DNA of 64,000 nucleotides from Bin94 sp965215535 (GCA_965215535.1 OZ244063.1:2799954-2863953); one strand, 5' to 3'; shown: positions 7,000-16,515, counted from the first letter of the stretch. Program-made: numbers and translations. Notes: generated by a model from the letters alone, not told the origin.

Positions 7000-9140
7000 C
7001 CTCCTTCCTCCATCATTGCGGCCACCCTTCGCATGCGTTCGGCAAGATCGCGCACGGCGTTGATATAGACCCGCTCCCACCCGGGAATGTCGGCGCGGTC
7101 GTCGGTCTCGATCTCGTAGCGCAATCCCGGCAGCATCCACGATGCATATCCGCTGAATGGATCGGGCGACACATAGATCGAACGGCTCCAGGGGCGTCCC
7201 TGCAGGCCGCGATCGTTGAGCCACGCCTTCTCCAGTCCGATCAGCTCGCGGTTGACGTCCTCGGCTGCGGCCGGGTCCACGGACCCCGATGCGGTCCAGC
7301 GCTCACGGGCCCGGACAAGCGCGCGCGCGGCCTCTTCCAGATCGGTGGTCGAGGCCACCAGAGCCGACAGATCGATTCGGTGTCCCCGCTCCCGCGCCAC
7401 CTCGTAGAGCGTCTCGACATGCGTGCGGGTGTCGGTTGCATAGCGGACCGGGTCGTAGGGGAGCAGGTCGGCGTTGGCAAAGCGCAGCGCGAGGATGCCA
7501 TCGGCGCGGGCGATCATCGGTCCATGCACAAAGGCCGTGTCGCCAAAGCGCTCGAACCAGGCAAAGTTGTCGTAGTTGGAGTGATACACGCCGCTGGGAT
7601 TGCCCGCCGACATGGCGCCGGAGGGGATTCCGGCATGGGTGTAGAAGGCAACATGATCGGAGCCGCCGCCAAGATTGCCCAGCGAGGGTTCCGTCTCTCC
7701 TGCGGGTGCGCGCGCCATCCACCAGTCATACAGACGTTCGCCGGTTTCGGGATAGACGACCGCCCGGGTGGCCTCAATAATTTGCGCCTTGAGCGAGGGC
7801 GAGGACGAGGCCCCGAAGTTGGATCCCGACACTGCGCCGTCGGCATTGATATAGGCAATTGCATTGGCTTCGAGCTCTTCGCGGAGTTCCTCCACCCACT
7901 CGGTCGAGCCGATAATTCCGTACTCCTCCGCATCCCAGTGGGCAATCATGATCGAGCGGCGCGGCCGACACTCCTCGTCGCGGGCCAGCTCGCCCAGCGC
8001 CTCGGCCAGAGTCAGCAGCATTGCGGTGCCGCCATTGGGATCGATGGCGCCGAAGCCCCAGGGGTCGTAGTGAGCCCCCAGAATAAACCATTCGTCGGGG
8101 AATTCGCTTCCGCGCAGGGTGCCGACCACATTCGTGGCCCGGGTCAGCTTCCGGGGCTGATTGACGCGCACCCGCACCCTGAGTTCGGGGCCGCCGACAA
8201 GCCGGAATTCGGTGTCCAGGGCGGCATCCCAGCCAGGCGGAGCCGCAGGACCGGTCATGCGCGAGAGGATCTCAATGGCCGCCTCGTAGCCGATCGGCAG
8301 CACCGGAATGGTGTGCAGGGCCACCTCGGAAGGATCCAGACGCTCAACCTGGACCTCGCCGTCGGTGGGCAGGGCGGGCACGAAGGGGGTCAGCGGATCG
8401 CCGGTCCAGGGAAGGGTGAGCACCGAGCCGCGCTGGATTGTCTGACCATTCATCATGGGGCCTTCGGGGTAGGCATCCAGACCCGCGAAGCCGGGATCGT
8501 TGAACATCACAACGCCCGCCGCACCACGCTCTTCGGCAAATTTGACCTTGTATCCGCGAAAGTTTCCGCCATAGCGCGCAATCACAATTTTTCCGCTCAG
8601 CGAAATGTCCATTGAATCGAGCGCGCGGTAATCCTCGCGGCGGCCGTAGTTGGCATAGACCACCTCGCCGGTCACATCGCCCGATCCGGAAAAGGCATTC
8701 CAGCCATTGAGCAGATCGGGGTGGCCCGAGAAGCGATCCTCGGCCAGCGCGGGTTCGCGATTGGAGAGCTGCATCGCCACCGGCGTCACGATATGCACCT
8801 CGACATCGTCGGTCAGCTCGGGCAGATATACATCGTAGGGGTAGTTTTCGACCTCCAGCCCCGCGTCGGCCATCGCACGCGCCAGATAGCGGCCCACGCG
8901 CACCTGGGCCTCGGAGCCGGCAGGATGGGGTTCGGCCGTGACCGTGCGCAGATGTTCGCGAAAGGATTCGCTTTGCGGCAGCTCGAGGAAGCGGGCCTCG
9001 CAGAGGATCTGGGTCGCGGCGCGGTCGGCGGTAAAGCCGGTCAGCGAGGGCTCCTGCGCGGGAGAGGCAAGGGTCAGGGTAGCCGCGCCGGCGGCAACGA
9101 TAACCGCGACGAAGACCGGGACAGGGTGGGGGAGGCGCAT
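6996..9140 (-). CDS. Secreted M28 peptidase, glutamate carboxypeptidase II-like
   Basis: Exported zinc metallopeptidase of 714 residues with the layout of glutamate carboxypeptidase II/transferrin-receptor relatives. It has a signal peptide (VPVFVAVIVAAGAATLTLAS), a PA domain around residues 120-290 (GEVVYANYGRREDYR, GKIVIARYGGNFRGYK), the M28 catalytic domain, then a C-terminal dimerisation-type helical domain. Zinc ligands and catalytic acids are visible in GAHYDPWGFGAIDPNGG, AHWDAEEYGIIGSTEW, YINADGAVSGS and GGGSDHVAFYTHAGIPS. ATG 9140 gives a clean signal peptide; a GTG at 9242 would add 34 residues. It is first in an operon with the macrodomain-like gene. The role is probably nutrient peptide hydrolysis in the periplasm or outside the cell. 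Confidence 0.93.
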   Translation of the reverse strand: MRLPHPVPVFVAVIVAAGAATLTLASPAQEPSLTGFTADRAATQILCEARFLELPQSESFREHLRTVTAEPHPAGSEAQVRVGRYLARAMADAGLEVENYPYDVYLPELTDDVEVHIVTPVAMQLSNREPALAEDRFSGHPDLLNGWNAFSGSGDVTGEVVYANYGRREDYRALDSMDISLSGKIVIARYGGNFRGYKVKFAEERGAAGVVMFNDPGFAGLDAYPEGPMMNGQTIQRGSVLTLPWTGDPLTPFVPALPTDGEVQVERLDPSEVALHTIPVLPIGYEAAIEILSRMTGPAAPPGWDAALDTEFRLVGGPELRVRVRVNQPRKLTRATNVVGTLRGSEFPDEWFILGAHYDPWGFGAIDPNGGTAMLLTLAEALGELARDEECRPRRSIMIAHWDAEEYGIIGSTEWVEELREELEANAIAYINADGAVSGSNFGASSSPSLKAQIIEATRAVVYPETGERLYDWWMARAPAGETEPSLGNLGGGSDHVAFYTHAGIPSGAMSAGNPSGVYHSNYDNFAWFERFGDTAFVHGPMIARADGILALRFANADLLPYDPVRYATDTRTHVETLYEVARERGHRIDLSALVASTTDLEEAARALVRARERWTASGSVDPAAAEDVNRELIGLEKAWLNDRGLQGRPWSRSIYVSPDPFSGYASWMLPGLRYEIETDDRADIPGWERVYINAVRDLAERMRRVAAMMEEGG

Positions 9141-9262
9141 GGGCAAACGCTGAATGGGTTGAAGGATGAGGGGATGCTGCTTGATGTTTGTCCACTGGCT
9201 GCTAGCTTCCCTGACCGGGTTCTTCCGGGTCCGCACGTTCACCTTATCCCCTTGCCGAGCTC

Positions 9263-10543
9263 ATGTCCAGGCGATCGTTCCGCACTCCGCATCTCCGCAT
9301 TCGGCTCTGTGCGCTCTTCCCTGCACTCGCGGCGGGCGCATTCGCCGCTGCCTGCACCGATGAGTCGCCCCCGGTGGTCGAGCCCCGGCTCCCTGCGGCG
9401 GTCACCATCTCCCCCCCCTCGGCGACGCTCGCCGCGCTGGCCGCCACCACCCTCTTCACCGCGCGCATCGTCGATCAGAATGGAGAGACCATTCCGGGAA
9501 CGGTGCGCTGGACGAGCGGCGATCCATCCATCTTCACGGTCTCGGCCGCAGGCGAGGTCAGCGCGATCGCAAATGGACGCGCCACCCTGAGCGCATCGTA
9601 TGAGGGGGTGGCCGGGATGGCCGAGGTGACGGTCGCACAGGCCCCCGCAGCAGTGACGGCCGTGGCGGGGGCGGGCCAGGAGGGATTTGCGCGCCGCGCG
9701 CTGCCCGAGGCCATTGTGGTGCGGGTGGACGACGCCGGCGGGGCGCCAATTGCGGGAATCGAGGTGGACTTTGCTCCGCTCGAGGGTCATGGAGGCGCCG
9801 ACCCCGCAGTGGCCACAACCGATTCCAGCGGCCACGCCACAACAATGTGGACGCTGGGCGCCGCAGATGGCGTGCAGACGCTGGTGGCCGCAGCCGCCGA
9901 GGGAGTTCGCGCCGAGATCGGGGCGCTGGCCGGAACCCTGGATCCCCCCGCAGACACCGCCCTCTACGACATCTTCTTCCGGGCAACCTGGAGCGCATCC
10001 ACGCACCCGAGCGCCTTCCCGCCGGGGCCCCACTTCTCGCCGCTCATCGGGGCCGTGCACAGCGAGCGGGCCGTCTTCTGGGCACCGGGCGACACCGCCA
10101 GCGCGGGCATCGAGCTGATGGCGGAGACGGGCTCGACCGGACGCCTTGCGGCCGAGATCCGGGCCCGCATTCCGGGCGACGCACTGGCCGTCATCTCGGG
10201 GCGGGGAACCGGCAGCCCCGATTCCACCATCATTCGCGGCGTCGTGGCCACGCGCGCACACCCGCGGATCACTCTGGTGACGATGATTGCGCCCAGCCCG
10301 GACTGGTTTGCGGGGGTGGCCGGGCTCTCGCTGCAGGATGACTTCGGGCAGTGGCGGGATCGCGTGGAGGCGGTCCTCTATCCGCTGGACGCGGGAACCG
10401 ACGACGGCCCTTCCTACCGTTCGCCCAATGCCGATACCCGCCCACGGCAACCGATCCGCAGCCTGCAGGGGGTCGCCCCCTTCTCGAATGCGCCGGTCGG
10501 CACCCTGATCCTGACGCGCCGGGCGTCGGGAGATGGATCGTGA
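9263..10543 (+). CDS. Lipoprotein with Ig-like repeats and a C-terminal spondin domain
   Basis: Exported 426-residue lipoprotein. The signal peptide ends in AGAFAAAC, with Cys at about residue 31 as lipid anchor. Residues ~45-125 form a BIG2-type Ig domain (VTISPPSATLAALAATT, GTVRWTSGDPSIFTV). Residues ~130-225 form a second Ig-like domain of invasin/Big_1 flavour. Residues ~235-415 match the spondin N-domain: LYDIFFRATWSASTHPSAFP, HFSPLIGAVHSERAVFW, MIAPSPDWFAGVAGLSL and LYPLDAGTDDGPSY. Bacterial spondin-domain proteins are extracellular and of unknown role. It is divergent from the M28 gene and coupled to typA by GTGA, an odd functional pairing. Confidence 0.88.
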   Translation: MSRRSFRTPHLRIRLCALFPALAAGAFAAACTDESPPVVEPRLPAAVTISPPSATLAALAATTLFTARIVDQNGETIPGTVRWTSGDPSIFTVSAAGEVSAIANGRATLSASYEGVAGMAEVTVAQAPAAVTAVAGAGQEGFARRALPEAIVVRVDDAGGAPIAGIEVDFAPLEGHGGADPAVATTDSSGHATTMWTLGAADGVQTLVAAAAEGVRAEIGALAGTLDPPADTALYDIFFRATWSASTHPSAFPPGPHFSPLIGAVHSERAVFWAPGDTASAGIELMAETGSTGRLAAEIRARIPGDALAVISGRGTGSPDSTIIRGVVATRAHPRITLVTMIAPSPDWFAGVAGLSLQDDFGQWRDRVEAVLYPLDAGTDDGPSYRSPNADTRPRQPIRSLQGVAPFSNAPVGTLILTRRASGDGS

Positions 10544-12471
10544 AGATGGCCACGCCCTCCTCGTCGCCGGGCGGAGCCACGCAGAGACAGACAGAGGAAA
10601 GCCTTCGCAACATTGCCATCATTGCGCACGTGGATCATGGCAAGACAACTCTGGTGGACCAGATGTTCCGGCAGGCGGGGGTCTTTCGCGCCGGGCAGGA
10701 GGTGGCCGACCGCATTCTCGATTCCAACCCCCTGGAGCGCGAGCGCGGGATTACAATTCTGGCCAAGAATACGGCGATCCGGTGGCGTGGCACCAAGATC
10801 AATATTGTCGATACGCCGGGGCACGCCGACTTCGGGGGCGAGGTGGAGCGGATTCTGCGCATGGTCGATGGCGTTCTGCTCCTGGTGGACGCCGCCGAGG
10901 GACCGATGCCGCAGACGCGCTTTGTGACCTCCAAGGCGCTGGCTCTGGGGCTGGCGCCGGTGATTGTGGTCAACAAGGTGGACCGTGGCGATGCGCGCTC
11001 CGAGGCGGTGCACGACGAGGTGCTCGAGCTGCTGATGGATCTGGAGGCGAACGATGCACAACTCGACGCGCCCTTCCTCTATGCCGCCGGACGCGAGGGC
11101 TGGGCCGCCACCGCAGCCGATCTGCGCGGCCACGATCTGACCCCTCTCTTCGAGGCGGTGGTGCGGCACATTCCGCCCCCTCCGGTCGATGCCGACGGCC
11201 CCTTCCAGATGCTTGTCTCGACCCTCGATCACTCGTCCTATGTCGGAAGAATTGCGATTGGCCGGGTGGAGCGGGGCAGGGTTGGCGTGGGCCGACGCAT
11301 TGTCCGGATTGCGCCTCCGCACGATCCGGGTGCCGCCGTCAGCGACGACTCCCCGTCCGCTCTCCGCCCCGTGTCCGCTCCCGCAGCGGCCGCGCGCGTC
11401 AGCGGCCTCTACACCTTCAATGGACTCGACCGGATCGAGATCGAGACCGCCGACGCAGGTGACATTGTTGGGGTTGCGGGGGTCGATGGCGTCGAGATCG
11501 GCGATACCCTGGCCGACCCGGAGGCCCCCGAGCCGCTCCGCGGAATCAAGGTCGAGGAACCCACAATTGCGGTGGATTTTGTGGTCAACGATTCCCCCTT
11601 TGCGGGCCGCGCCGGCAAGTATGTCACAACCCGCCAGTTGCGCGAACGACTTCACCGCGAGCTGGAACGCAATGTTGCGCTGCGGGTGGCCGACACCGAA
11701 CGCCCCGATACCTTTGCGGTCAGCGGGCGGGGTGAGCTTCACCTCTCCATTCTTATGGAAACCATGCGGCGCGAGGGTTACGAGTTCCAGATCTCCCGCC
11801 CCCGGGTCGTGACGCGCAACGATGCCGAGGGCAACCGGCTCGAGCCCTTCGAGGATGTTGTGGCAGAGGTTCCCTCCGAGCTTGCCGGCACCGTCATCGA
11901 CAAACTTGCGCGTCGGCGCGGCGAGCTTGTCTCGATGAAGCCGGTGGGACAATCGGGTGCAACGCGCCTTCGCTTCAGCGTTCCCTCGCGGGGACTCTTC
12001 GGCTACCGCACCGAGTTCCTCACCGATACCCGCGGCGACGGCATTCTCCATCACCGCTTCGAGCGCTGGAGCCCCTGGGCCGGACCGATGCGCGGACGGG
12101 GCACGGGCGCCATGGTCGCCGACCGCGCGGGCAAGGCGGTGGCCTTTGCAATCTTCGGATTGCAGGAGCGCGGCGTTCTCTTTGTAGAGCCCGGACTCGA
12201 TTGCTATGGCGGCATGATTGTCGGCGAAAATGCGCGCGACGGCGATATGGAGGTCAATATCGGCCGCACCAAGAAACTCACCAACATGCGCGCTGCGGCC
12301 GCCGACGAAAACATCCGCCTGGAGCCGCCCCGCAAGATGAGCCTTGAGCAGGCTCTCGATTTTATTGCCGACGACGAGCTGATCGAGGTGACTCCCGAGG
12401 CGATCCGGCTGCGCAAGCGCGAACTCGATCCCGCCGCCCGTCGCAAGGCCATGAAGAGGAGCAGGCCATGA
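10540..12471 (+). CDS. typA: TypA/BipA ribosome-associated GTPase
   Basis: Translational GTPase of the EF-G superfamily that binds 70S ribosomes and assists subunit assembly under stress. G1 is IAIIAHVDHGKTTLVDQMF, G2 is RERGITI, G3 is VDTPGHADFGGEVER and G4 is VVNKVDR. The C-terminal BipA domain shows GYRTEFLTDTRGDGI and YGGMIVGENARDGDMEVN. At 643 residues it is ~30 longer than E. coli BipA; much of the excess is an Ala/Pro-rich insert in domain II (around 11320-11400). GTG 10540 has GGGAG 7 nt upstream; ATG 10546 is an equally plausible start. The stop overlaps thyX as ATGA. Confidence 0.95.
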   Translation: MKMATPSSSPGGATQRQTEESLRNIAIIAHVDHGKTTLVDQMFRQAGVFRAGQEVADRILDSNPLERERGITILAKNTAIRWRGTKINIVDTPGHADFGGEVERILRMVDGVLLLVDAAEGPMPQTRFVTSKALALGLAPVIVVNKVDRGDARSEAVHDEVLELLMDLEANDAQLDAPFLYAAGREGWAATAADLRGHDLTPLFEAVVRHIPPPPVDADGPFQMLVSTLDHSSYVGRIAIGRVERGRVGVGRRIVRIAPPHDPGAAVSDDSPSALRPVSAPAAAARVSGLYTFNGLDRIEIETADAGDIVGVAGVDGVEIGDTLADPEAPEPLRGIKVEEPTIAVDFVVNDSPFAGRAGKYVTTRQLRERLHRELERNVALRVADTERPDTFAVSGRGELHLSILMETMRREGYEFQISRPRVVTRNDAEGNRLEPFEDVVAEVPSELAGTVIDKLARRRGELVSMKPVGQSGATRLRFSVPSRGLFGYRTEFLTDTRGDGILHHRFERWSPWAGPMRGRGTGAMVADRAGKAVAFAIFGLQERGVLFVEPGLDCYGGMIVGENARDGDMEVNIGRTKKLTNMRAAAADENIRLEPPRKMSLEQALDFIADDELIEVTPEAIRLRKRELDPAARRKAMKRSRP

Positions 12472-13472
12472 GCGCGCCCGGCAGGCAACCGACCCGCCGT
12501 CCCACGGTGGAGGCCGCCGAAGAGATATTGGGGGGGTATTTTCCGGTTCTGGATCATGGATTCGTTGCGCTTGTCGATTACATGGGCGCCGACGAGTCGG
12601 TTGAGCGTGCAGCCCGGGTCAGCTATGGCTACGGAACGCGCAGGGTGTCGGCCACCCGCGGCCTGATTCGCCACCTGCGGCGTCACCTGCACACAACGCC
12701 CTCGGAGATGGTCGAACTCAAGTTTCACTGCTCCATGCCGATCTTTGTCGCACGCCAGTTCGTGCGTCACCGAACGGCCTCGATCAATGAATACAGCGGA
12801 CGCTATTCCCTGATGCCGCTTCTCTTCTACAGTCCCGCTGAGGAGCAGTTCGCGCTGCAGAGCAAGGGCAACAACCAGGGCCGCGCTCCCGAAGCCGCCA
12901 ACCCTGCGCTCTACCGCGAGGCGAGTGAACGCTGGACCGAGATCCGCCGCCGCGCCGCCGCCGATTACGGATGGCTGGTGGGCGAAGATGTGGCCCGCGA
13001 ACTTGCGCGCATCGATCTGCCGCTCTCGACCTATACGCAGTGGTACTGGAAGATCGATCTGCACAATCTTCTGCACTTTCTTGCCCTGCGCGTGGATGCG
13101 CATGCACAATGGGAGATCGCCGAATACGCGCGCGTCATGGCGGGAATGGTCAAGCGGGTGGCGCCCCTCGGTTACGAAGCCTGGATCGATTACCAGGTGA
13201 TGGGCGACCGGCTGTCGCGCGCCGAAATTATGGCTCTTGCGCAACTTGTGCAGGCGAGTGACGACGGACTCGAGGCGCGGAGGGGGGGCGCCCTGAGCAA
13301 TGACGAGCTGACTGATCTGGGTCTGGCGCCACGCGAGATTCGCGAGCTGAAGGCCAAGCTGACGCCAGGGAAGATTCCCGATTTCGATCTGGATCTTGCC
13401 ACAATGGAGAGTGCCGAGACGGTGGCGCGCCGAATGCTTGCGGCGGTTCCCCGGGTGGAGAGGGATTCGTAG
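12468..13472 (+). CDS. thyX: FAD-dependent thymidylate synthase ThyX
   Basis: Flavin-dependent thymidylate synthase, converting dUMP to dTMP with methylene-tetrahydrofolate and NADPH. The ThyX signature RHRTASINEYSGRYS (RHRxxSxNxxSxRY) is at about residue 103. LRRHLHTTPSEMVELKFH upstream and WKIDLHNLLHFLALRVDAHA toward the C-terminus are further conserved substrate and FAD contacts. At 334 residues it is longer than many ThyX (~220-250), with a C-terminal extension after the conserved core (GALSNDELTDLGLAP onward), a form seen in several phyla. It is translationally coupled to typA. Confidence 0.96.
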   Translation: MSAPGRQPTRRPTVEAAEEILGGYFPVLDHGFVALVDYMGADESVERAARVSYGYGTRRVSATRGLIRHLRRHLHTTPSEMVELKFHCSMPIFVARQFVRHRTASINEYSGRYSLMPLLFYSPAEEQFALQSKGNNQGRAPEAANPALYREASERWTEIRRRAAADYGWLVGEDVARELARIDLPLSTYTQWYWKIDLHNLLHFLALRVDAHAQWEIAEYARVMAGMVKRVAPLGYEAWIDYQVMGDRLSRAEIMALAQLVQASDDGLEARRGGALSNDELTDLGLAPREIRELKAKLTPGKIPDFDLDLATMESAETVARRMLAAVPRVERDS

Positions 13473-13487
13473 CCACTTCGGCGCACA

Positions 13488-13505
13488 ATCACAATATATT
13501 GTGAT
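13488..13505. repeat. 18-bp perfect palindrome ATCACAATATATTGTGAT
   Basis: A perfect 9+9 palindrome, AT-rich in a GC-rich genome, 15 bp after the thyX stop and between two convergent genes. There is no T-run, so it is more like an operator or recombinase site than a terminator. No divergent promoter is visible beside it. Confidence 0.55.
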
Positions 13506-13647
13506 ATGGCCGGGCATGGGTGTCGCGGCGACCGCCGCGTACCCTCCGCCAGCTTGCCATGTGAGGTCGAGGCAGTCCGCGGACTGTCAGCGAAGCCGGG
13601 GAGGGGAGGCAGAAGCTTGGTTCCCAACCGGTTTTGCGGGTGACTGG

Positions 13648-13684
13648 TTGCATAATATTGCAAAACAATGCATAATTGTGCAAT
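13648..13684. repeat. AT-rich repeated dyads (TTGCATAATATTGCAA and relatives)
   Basis: TTGCATAATATTGCAA at 13648-13663 is an imperfect palindrome with TTGCA/TGCAA arms, followed at 13668-13684 by the related ATGCATAATTGTGCAAT. Both lie in the same convergent gap as the 18-bp palindrome, downstream of thyX and of the aldehyde dehydrogenase. The function is not evident. Confidence 0.4.
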
Positions 13685-13687
13685 ACA

Positions 13688-13704
13688 GGGTTATTTCATA
13701 ACCC
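13688..13704 (-). terminator. Hairpin spanning the stop of the aldehyde dehydrogenase gene
   Basis: GGGTTAT (13688-13694) pairs perfectly with ATAACCC (13698-13704) across a 3-nt loop, a 7-bp stem including the stop codon of the minus-strand gene. No clear U-tract follows, so termination efficiency is uncertain. Confidence 0.35.
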
Positions 13705-15067
13705 GGATTGTCTTGACATTGACGAATTCGCGTATGCCGAAGTCGGCGAGTTCGCGCCCGAATCCGCTCTCCCTGATGCCGCCGAAGGGAAGACGCGGGT
13801 CGGATCTGACAAAGTCGTTGACAAAGCACGATCCGGCCTCGATCTCGTCGCGCGCAATGCGTTCGCCGCGTGCAATGTCGCGGGTGAAGATGGCCGCGCC
13901 CAGCCCCCAGGGGGTGTCGTTGGCCACGCGAATGGCCTCCTCCTCGGAATCGACGCCGAGAATGCAGGCCACCGGCCCGAACACCTCTTCGTCGTGGGCG
14001 GGCATTCCGGGACGAAGGCCGGTCAGAACCGTCACCGGATAGTACCACCCGGGCGCCTTGGGGATCCGGCCCCCCAGAAGACAGGTGGCCCCGGCTGCGA
14101 TACTGCGCTGGACCTGATCGGCCAGGCGGTCGCGCAGATCGCGGCGGGCAAGGGGACCGACATCGGTGGCTTCGGCGAGGGGATCGCCGACGCGCACTCC
14201 GGCCATTCGTTGCACAAGCGCTTCGGTAAAGTCATCGGCAATTGCACTGTGCACAATCATGCGCTTGGCCGCAATACAGCTCTGGCCGGCGTTGAGGAGC
14301 CGTCCCACCACACAGGCCTCGACCGCGTGCTCCAGATCGGCGTCTTCCAGAACGATATAGGGATCCGATCCGCCCAGCTCCAGAACACAGCTCTTGATCC
14401 GCGAGCCGGCGATCCGGGCAACGTCGCGACCGGCGCGAGTGCTTCCGGTCAGGGTGACCCCCTGTACGCGCCTGTCCGCGATTAGCGCCCCGGTGGCGGG
14501 AATGTCGATAAAGAGGTTGGCGAAGAGACCCTCGGGAACGTCGGCCGCCCGGAAGAGATCGACAAGCGCAAGGGCGCAGCGGGGAACATTGGGCGCATGC
14601 TTGAGAAGAACGCCATTGCCGGCAAGCAGGGTGGGAACTGCGGCGCGCACGACCTGCCAGAGCGGAAAGTTCCAGGGCATGATGGCAAGAACCAGACCCA
14701 GGGGGTGCAGGACGATGCGGGCAGGGGCGCTGTCGTCGTCCATGGCGACGCTCATGTCGCGAAGAAAGCGCGGCCCATGCTCGCTGTAATACTCACAGGC
14801 CAGGGCGCACTTCTCGACCTCGGCCACCGCCTCGCGCAGCGGCTTGCCCATCTCGATGGCCATGATCTCGGCGAGCTTGCGGCGACGCTTGCGAAGTTCG
14901 GCGCCCAGGGCGGCCACCCGTTCGGCGCGTCTGGCCACCGGAATGCGCCGCCAACTCTGCTGGGCCCGGTCGGCCGCCGCGACCGCCGCATCGAGAGCTT
15001 CGGGCGTCAGGAAGGGGTAGCTGCGCAGGAGGGTGCCGTCGGCGGGATTGACGCTTTGGAAGTTCAT
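13691..15067 (-). CDS. Aldehyde dehydrogenase, succinate-semialdehyde dehydrogenase type
   Basis: NAD(P)-dependent aldehyde dehydrogenase of 458 residues, the short SSADH-like group. It has VNPADGTLLRSYPF at the start, the cofactor region IMPWNFPLWQVVRAAVPTLL, the glycine motif GSTRAGRDVA, the general-base Glu in LELGGSDPYIVLEDAD and the nucleophile Cys in LLNAGQSCIAAKR. The end FGGIRESGFGRELADFGIRE is conserved. The likely reaction is succinate semialdehyde to succinate, though related enzymes take other aldehydes. It stands alone, convergent with thyX. Confidence 0.92.
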   Translation of the reverse strand: MNFQSVNPADGTLLRSYPFLTPEALDAAVAAADRAQQSWRRIPVARRAERVAALGAELRKRRRKLAEIMAIEMGKPLREAVAEVEKCALACEYYSEHGPRFLRDMSVAMDDDSAPARIVLHPLGLVLAIMPWNFPLWQVVRAAVPTLLAGNGVLLKHAPNVPRCALALVDLFRAADVPEGLFANLFIDIPATGALIADRRVQGVTLTGSTRAGRDVARIAGSRIKSCVLELGGSDPYIVLEDADLEHAVEACVVGRLLNAGQSCIAAKRMIVHSAIADDFTEALVQRMAGVRVGDPLAEATDVGPLARRDLRDRLADQVQRSIAAGATCLLGGRIPKAPGWYYPVTVLTGLRPGMPAHDEEVFGPVACILGVDSEEEAIRVANDTPWGLGAAIFTRDIARGERIARDEIEAGSCFVNDFVRSDPRLPFGGIRESGFGRELADFGIREFVNVKTIRVMK

Positions 15068-15301
15068 GGGGTGAATATAGCGCGGAGCAAGTGTGGGCAC
15101 GCAGCCCGGCTCCGGCGCCCTGGCCGACTGCGGGGGGCGTCCTTGCCCTCCTGCCTGTCCGGAGCATCCCTGCCCCGGGGACAATCCTTCCGGGATCCCC
15201 CGCAGTCTGGCGCGAATCGGCTCATTCGGCAATGATTAGCGGTTGTCCGAAAATCTCCCCCAACTGCCCAACTGCGAATCCGGTCTCCCTTGCCCAACTC
15301 C

Positions 15302-16300
15302 ATGTCCACCCTGCCGACCTCGGCTCCCGCCGTTCCCCTCGTCGCCCTTGATCAGCTCTGGTTCCAGGTGAGTGGCACGGTCTGCAATTTGCGTTGCCGC
15401 CACTGCTTTATTTCCTGCTCGCCCGACAATCACTCCTTCTGGTTCATGACGCGCGCGGCCGTGCGCGACGCACTTGAGGAATCGGCTGCGCTGGGTGTGA
15501 AGGAGTTCTACTTCACCGGGGGCGAACCCTTTATGCACCGCGAGATTGCGGACATTCTGGAGGACACGCTCAGGTATGGCCCGGCAACCGTTCTGACCAA
15601 CGCCACCCTGCTTCCCGGGCGGATGGTGTCGCAGTTGCAGCGGCTCCGCGACGAAAGCCGGCACGCGCTGGAGCTGCGCGTGAGTCTGGATGGCTACTCG
15701 CCCGAAACGAATGACCCGATTCGCGGCGAGGGCGCCTTTGCGCGCGCCATGGAGGGTGTTGCCAATCTGGTTGCAGCCGGATTCCGCCCGATCATTACGG
15801 CCATGCAGAGCTGGCCCTGCGAGGAGATGGACCGCACCCTCGCGGCCTTTCGCGGTGCGCTGACCGAGGTGGGATACAGCGACCCGCGCCTCAAGATTCT
15901 GCCCCCCCTGCGGATCGGCGAAGAGGCTTCGCGCAGCCGCGGCTACCAGTCCTGCGAGCGGGTGACGCACGAAATGCTTCATGGCTACGACCTGGATCAG
16001 CTTCTCTGCACGCGGGCGCGCCTGGTGACGGCGGCCGGGGTCTATAGCTGCCCGATTCTGCCCGACTACCCGAGCGCGCGCCTGGCCGACACCCTGACCG
16101 AGGCGGTGGCGATCGATGCGCCGCTGGCCGAAGCCGCCTGCTACACCTGCTACACCAATGGCGCGATCTGCTCGAATGCCACAACCGGAGTTGCCGCTGT
16201 GGAGCCCTCTGCGAATGGGGCGTCGTGCGGGGGAAAGGCGAGGGGGGATGAAGGGGAGAAGGCCGTCTGTGCGGCGGCGGCTCCGGCTCTCTGCGGATAG
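15302..16300 (+). CDS. Radical SAM protein with C-terminal Cys cluster
   Basis: A 332-residue radical SAM enzyme. The cluster-binding motif C-x3-C-x2-C is TVCNLRCRHC at about residue 26, with an extra Cys pair after it (FISC). The SAM-binding GGE follows in EFYFTGGEPFMH, then VLTNATLLP and LELRVSLDGY. The C-terminal ~90 residues hold further cysteines (LLCTRA, YSCPILPDYP, ACYTCYTNGAICS), indicating a SPASM/twitch-like auxiliary cluster. The Ala/Gly-rich tail after residue ~300 contains two more Cys and is low complexity. Substrate unknown: it is not next to a precursor peptide gene I can see. It is convergent with the PPTase gene. Confidence 0.85.
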   Translation: MSTLPTSAPAVPLVALDQLWFQVSGTVCNLRCRHCFISCSPDNHSFWFMTRAAVRDALEESAALGVKEFYFTGGEPFMHREIADILEDTLRYGPATVLTNATLLPGRMVSQLQRLRDESRHALELRVSLDGYSPETNDPIRGEGAFARAMEGVANLVAAGFRPIITAMQSWPCEEMDRTLAAFRGALTEVGYSDPRLKILPPLRIGEEASRSRGYQSCERVTHEMLHGYDLDQLLCTRARLVTAAGVYSCPILPDYPSARLADTLTEAVAIDAPLAEAACYTCYTNGAICSNATTGVAAVEPSANGASCGGKARGDEGEKAVCAAAAPALCG

Positions 16301-16324
16301 GAGAGCGTCTCTGCGGGCGGGTGC

Positions 16325-16485
16325 CTTATGAAAGGTTCAGCCGTAAACTTTTTGTAAGCAGCCTCGGTAGATGGGTATGCCAGCCGGTGACGCTCGATTT
16401 CGCCATTCTTATAAAAAGTTCAGCCTCAAACTTTTCGTAAGCGGCCTCGCAGAGGGTAACCAGGCCGGTGATCGCTCCATTCAGC
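16325..16485. repeat. Imperfect 83-bp tandem repeat, two copies
   Basis: Copy A (16325-16407) and copy B (16408-16485) align nearly end to end: CTTATGAAAGGTTCAGCC with CTTATAAAAAGTTCAGCC, CTTTTTGTAAGCAGCCTCG with CTTTTCGTAAGCGGCCTCG, and CCAGCCGGTGA with CCAGGCCGGTGA. Each copy contains a short AAA(A/G)GTT...AACTTT stem. The repeat fills the gap between two convergent genes; a partial relative lies at 774-792. Confidence 0.6.
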
Positions 16486-16515
16486 TCTTGCGACAGAGAT
16501 GCCCCGCAGCCCGGC

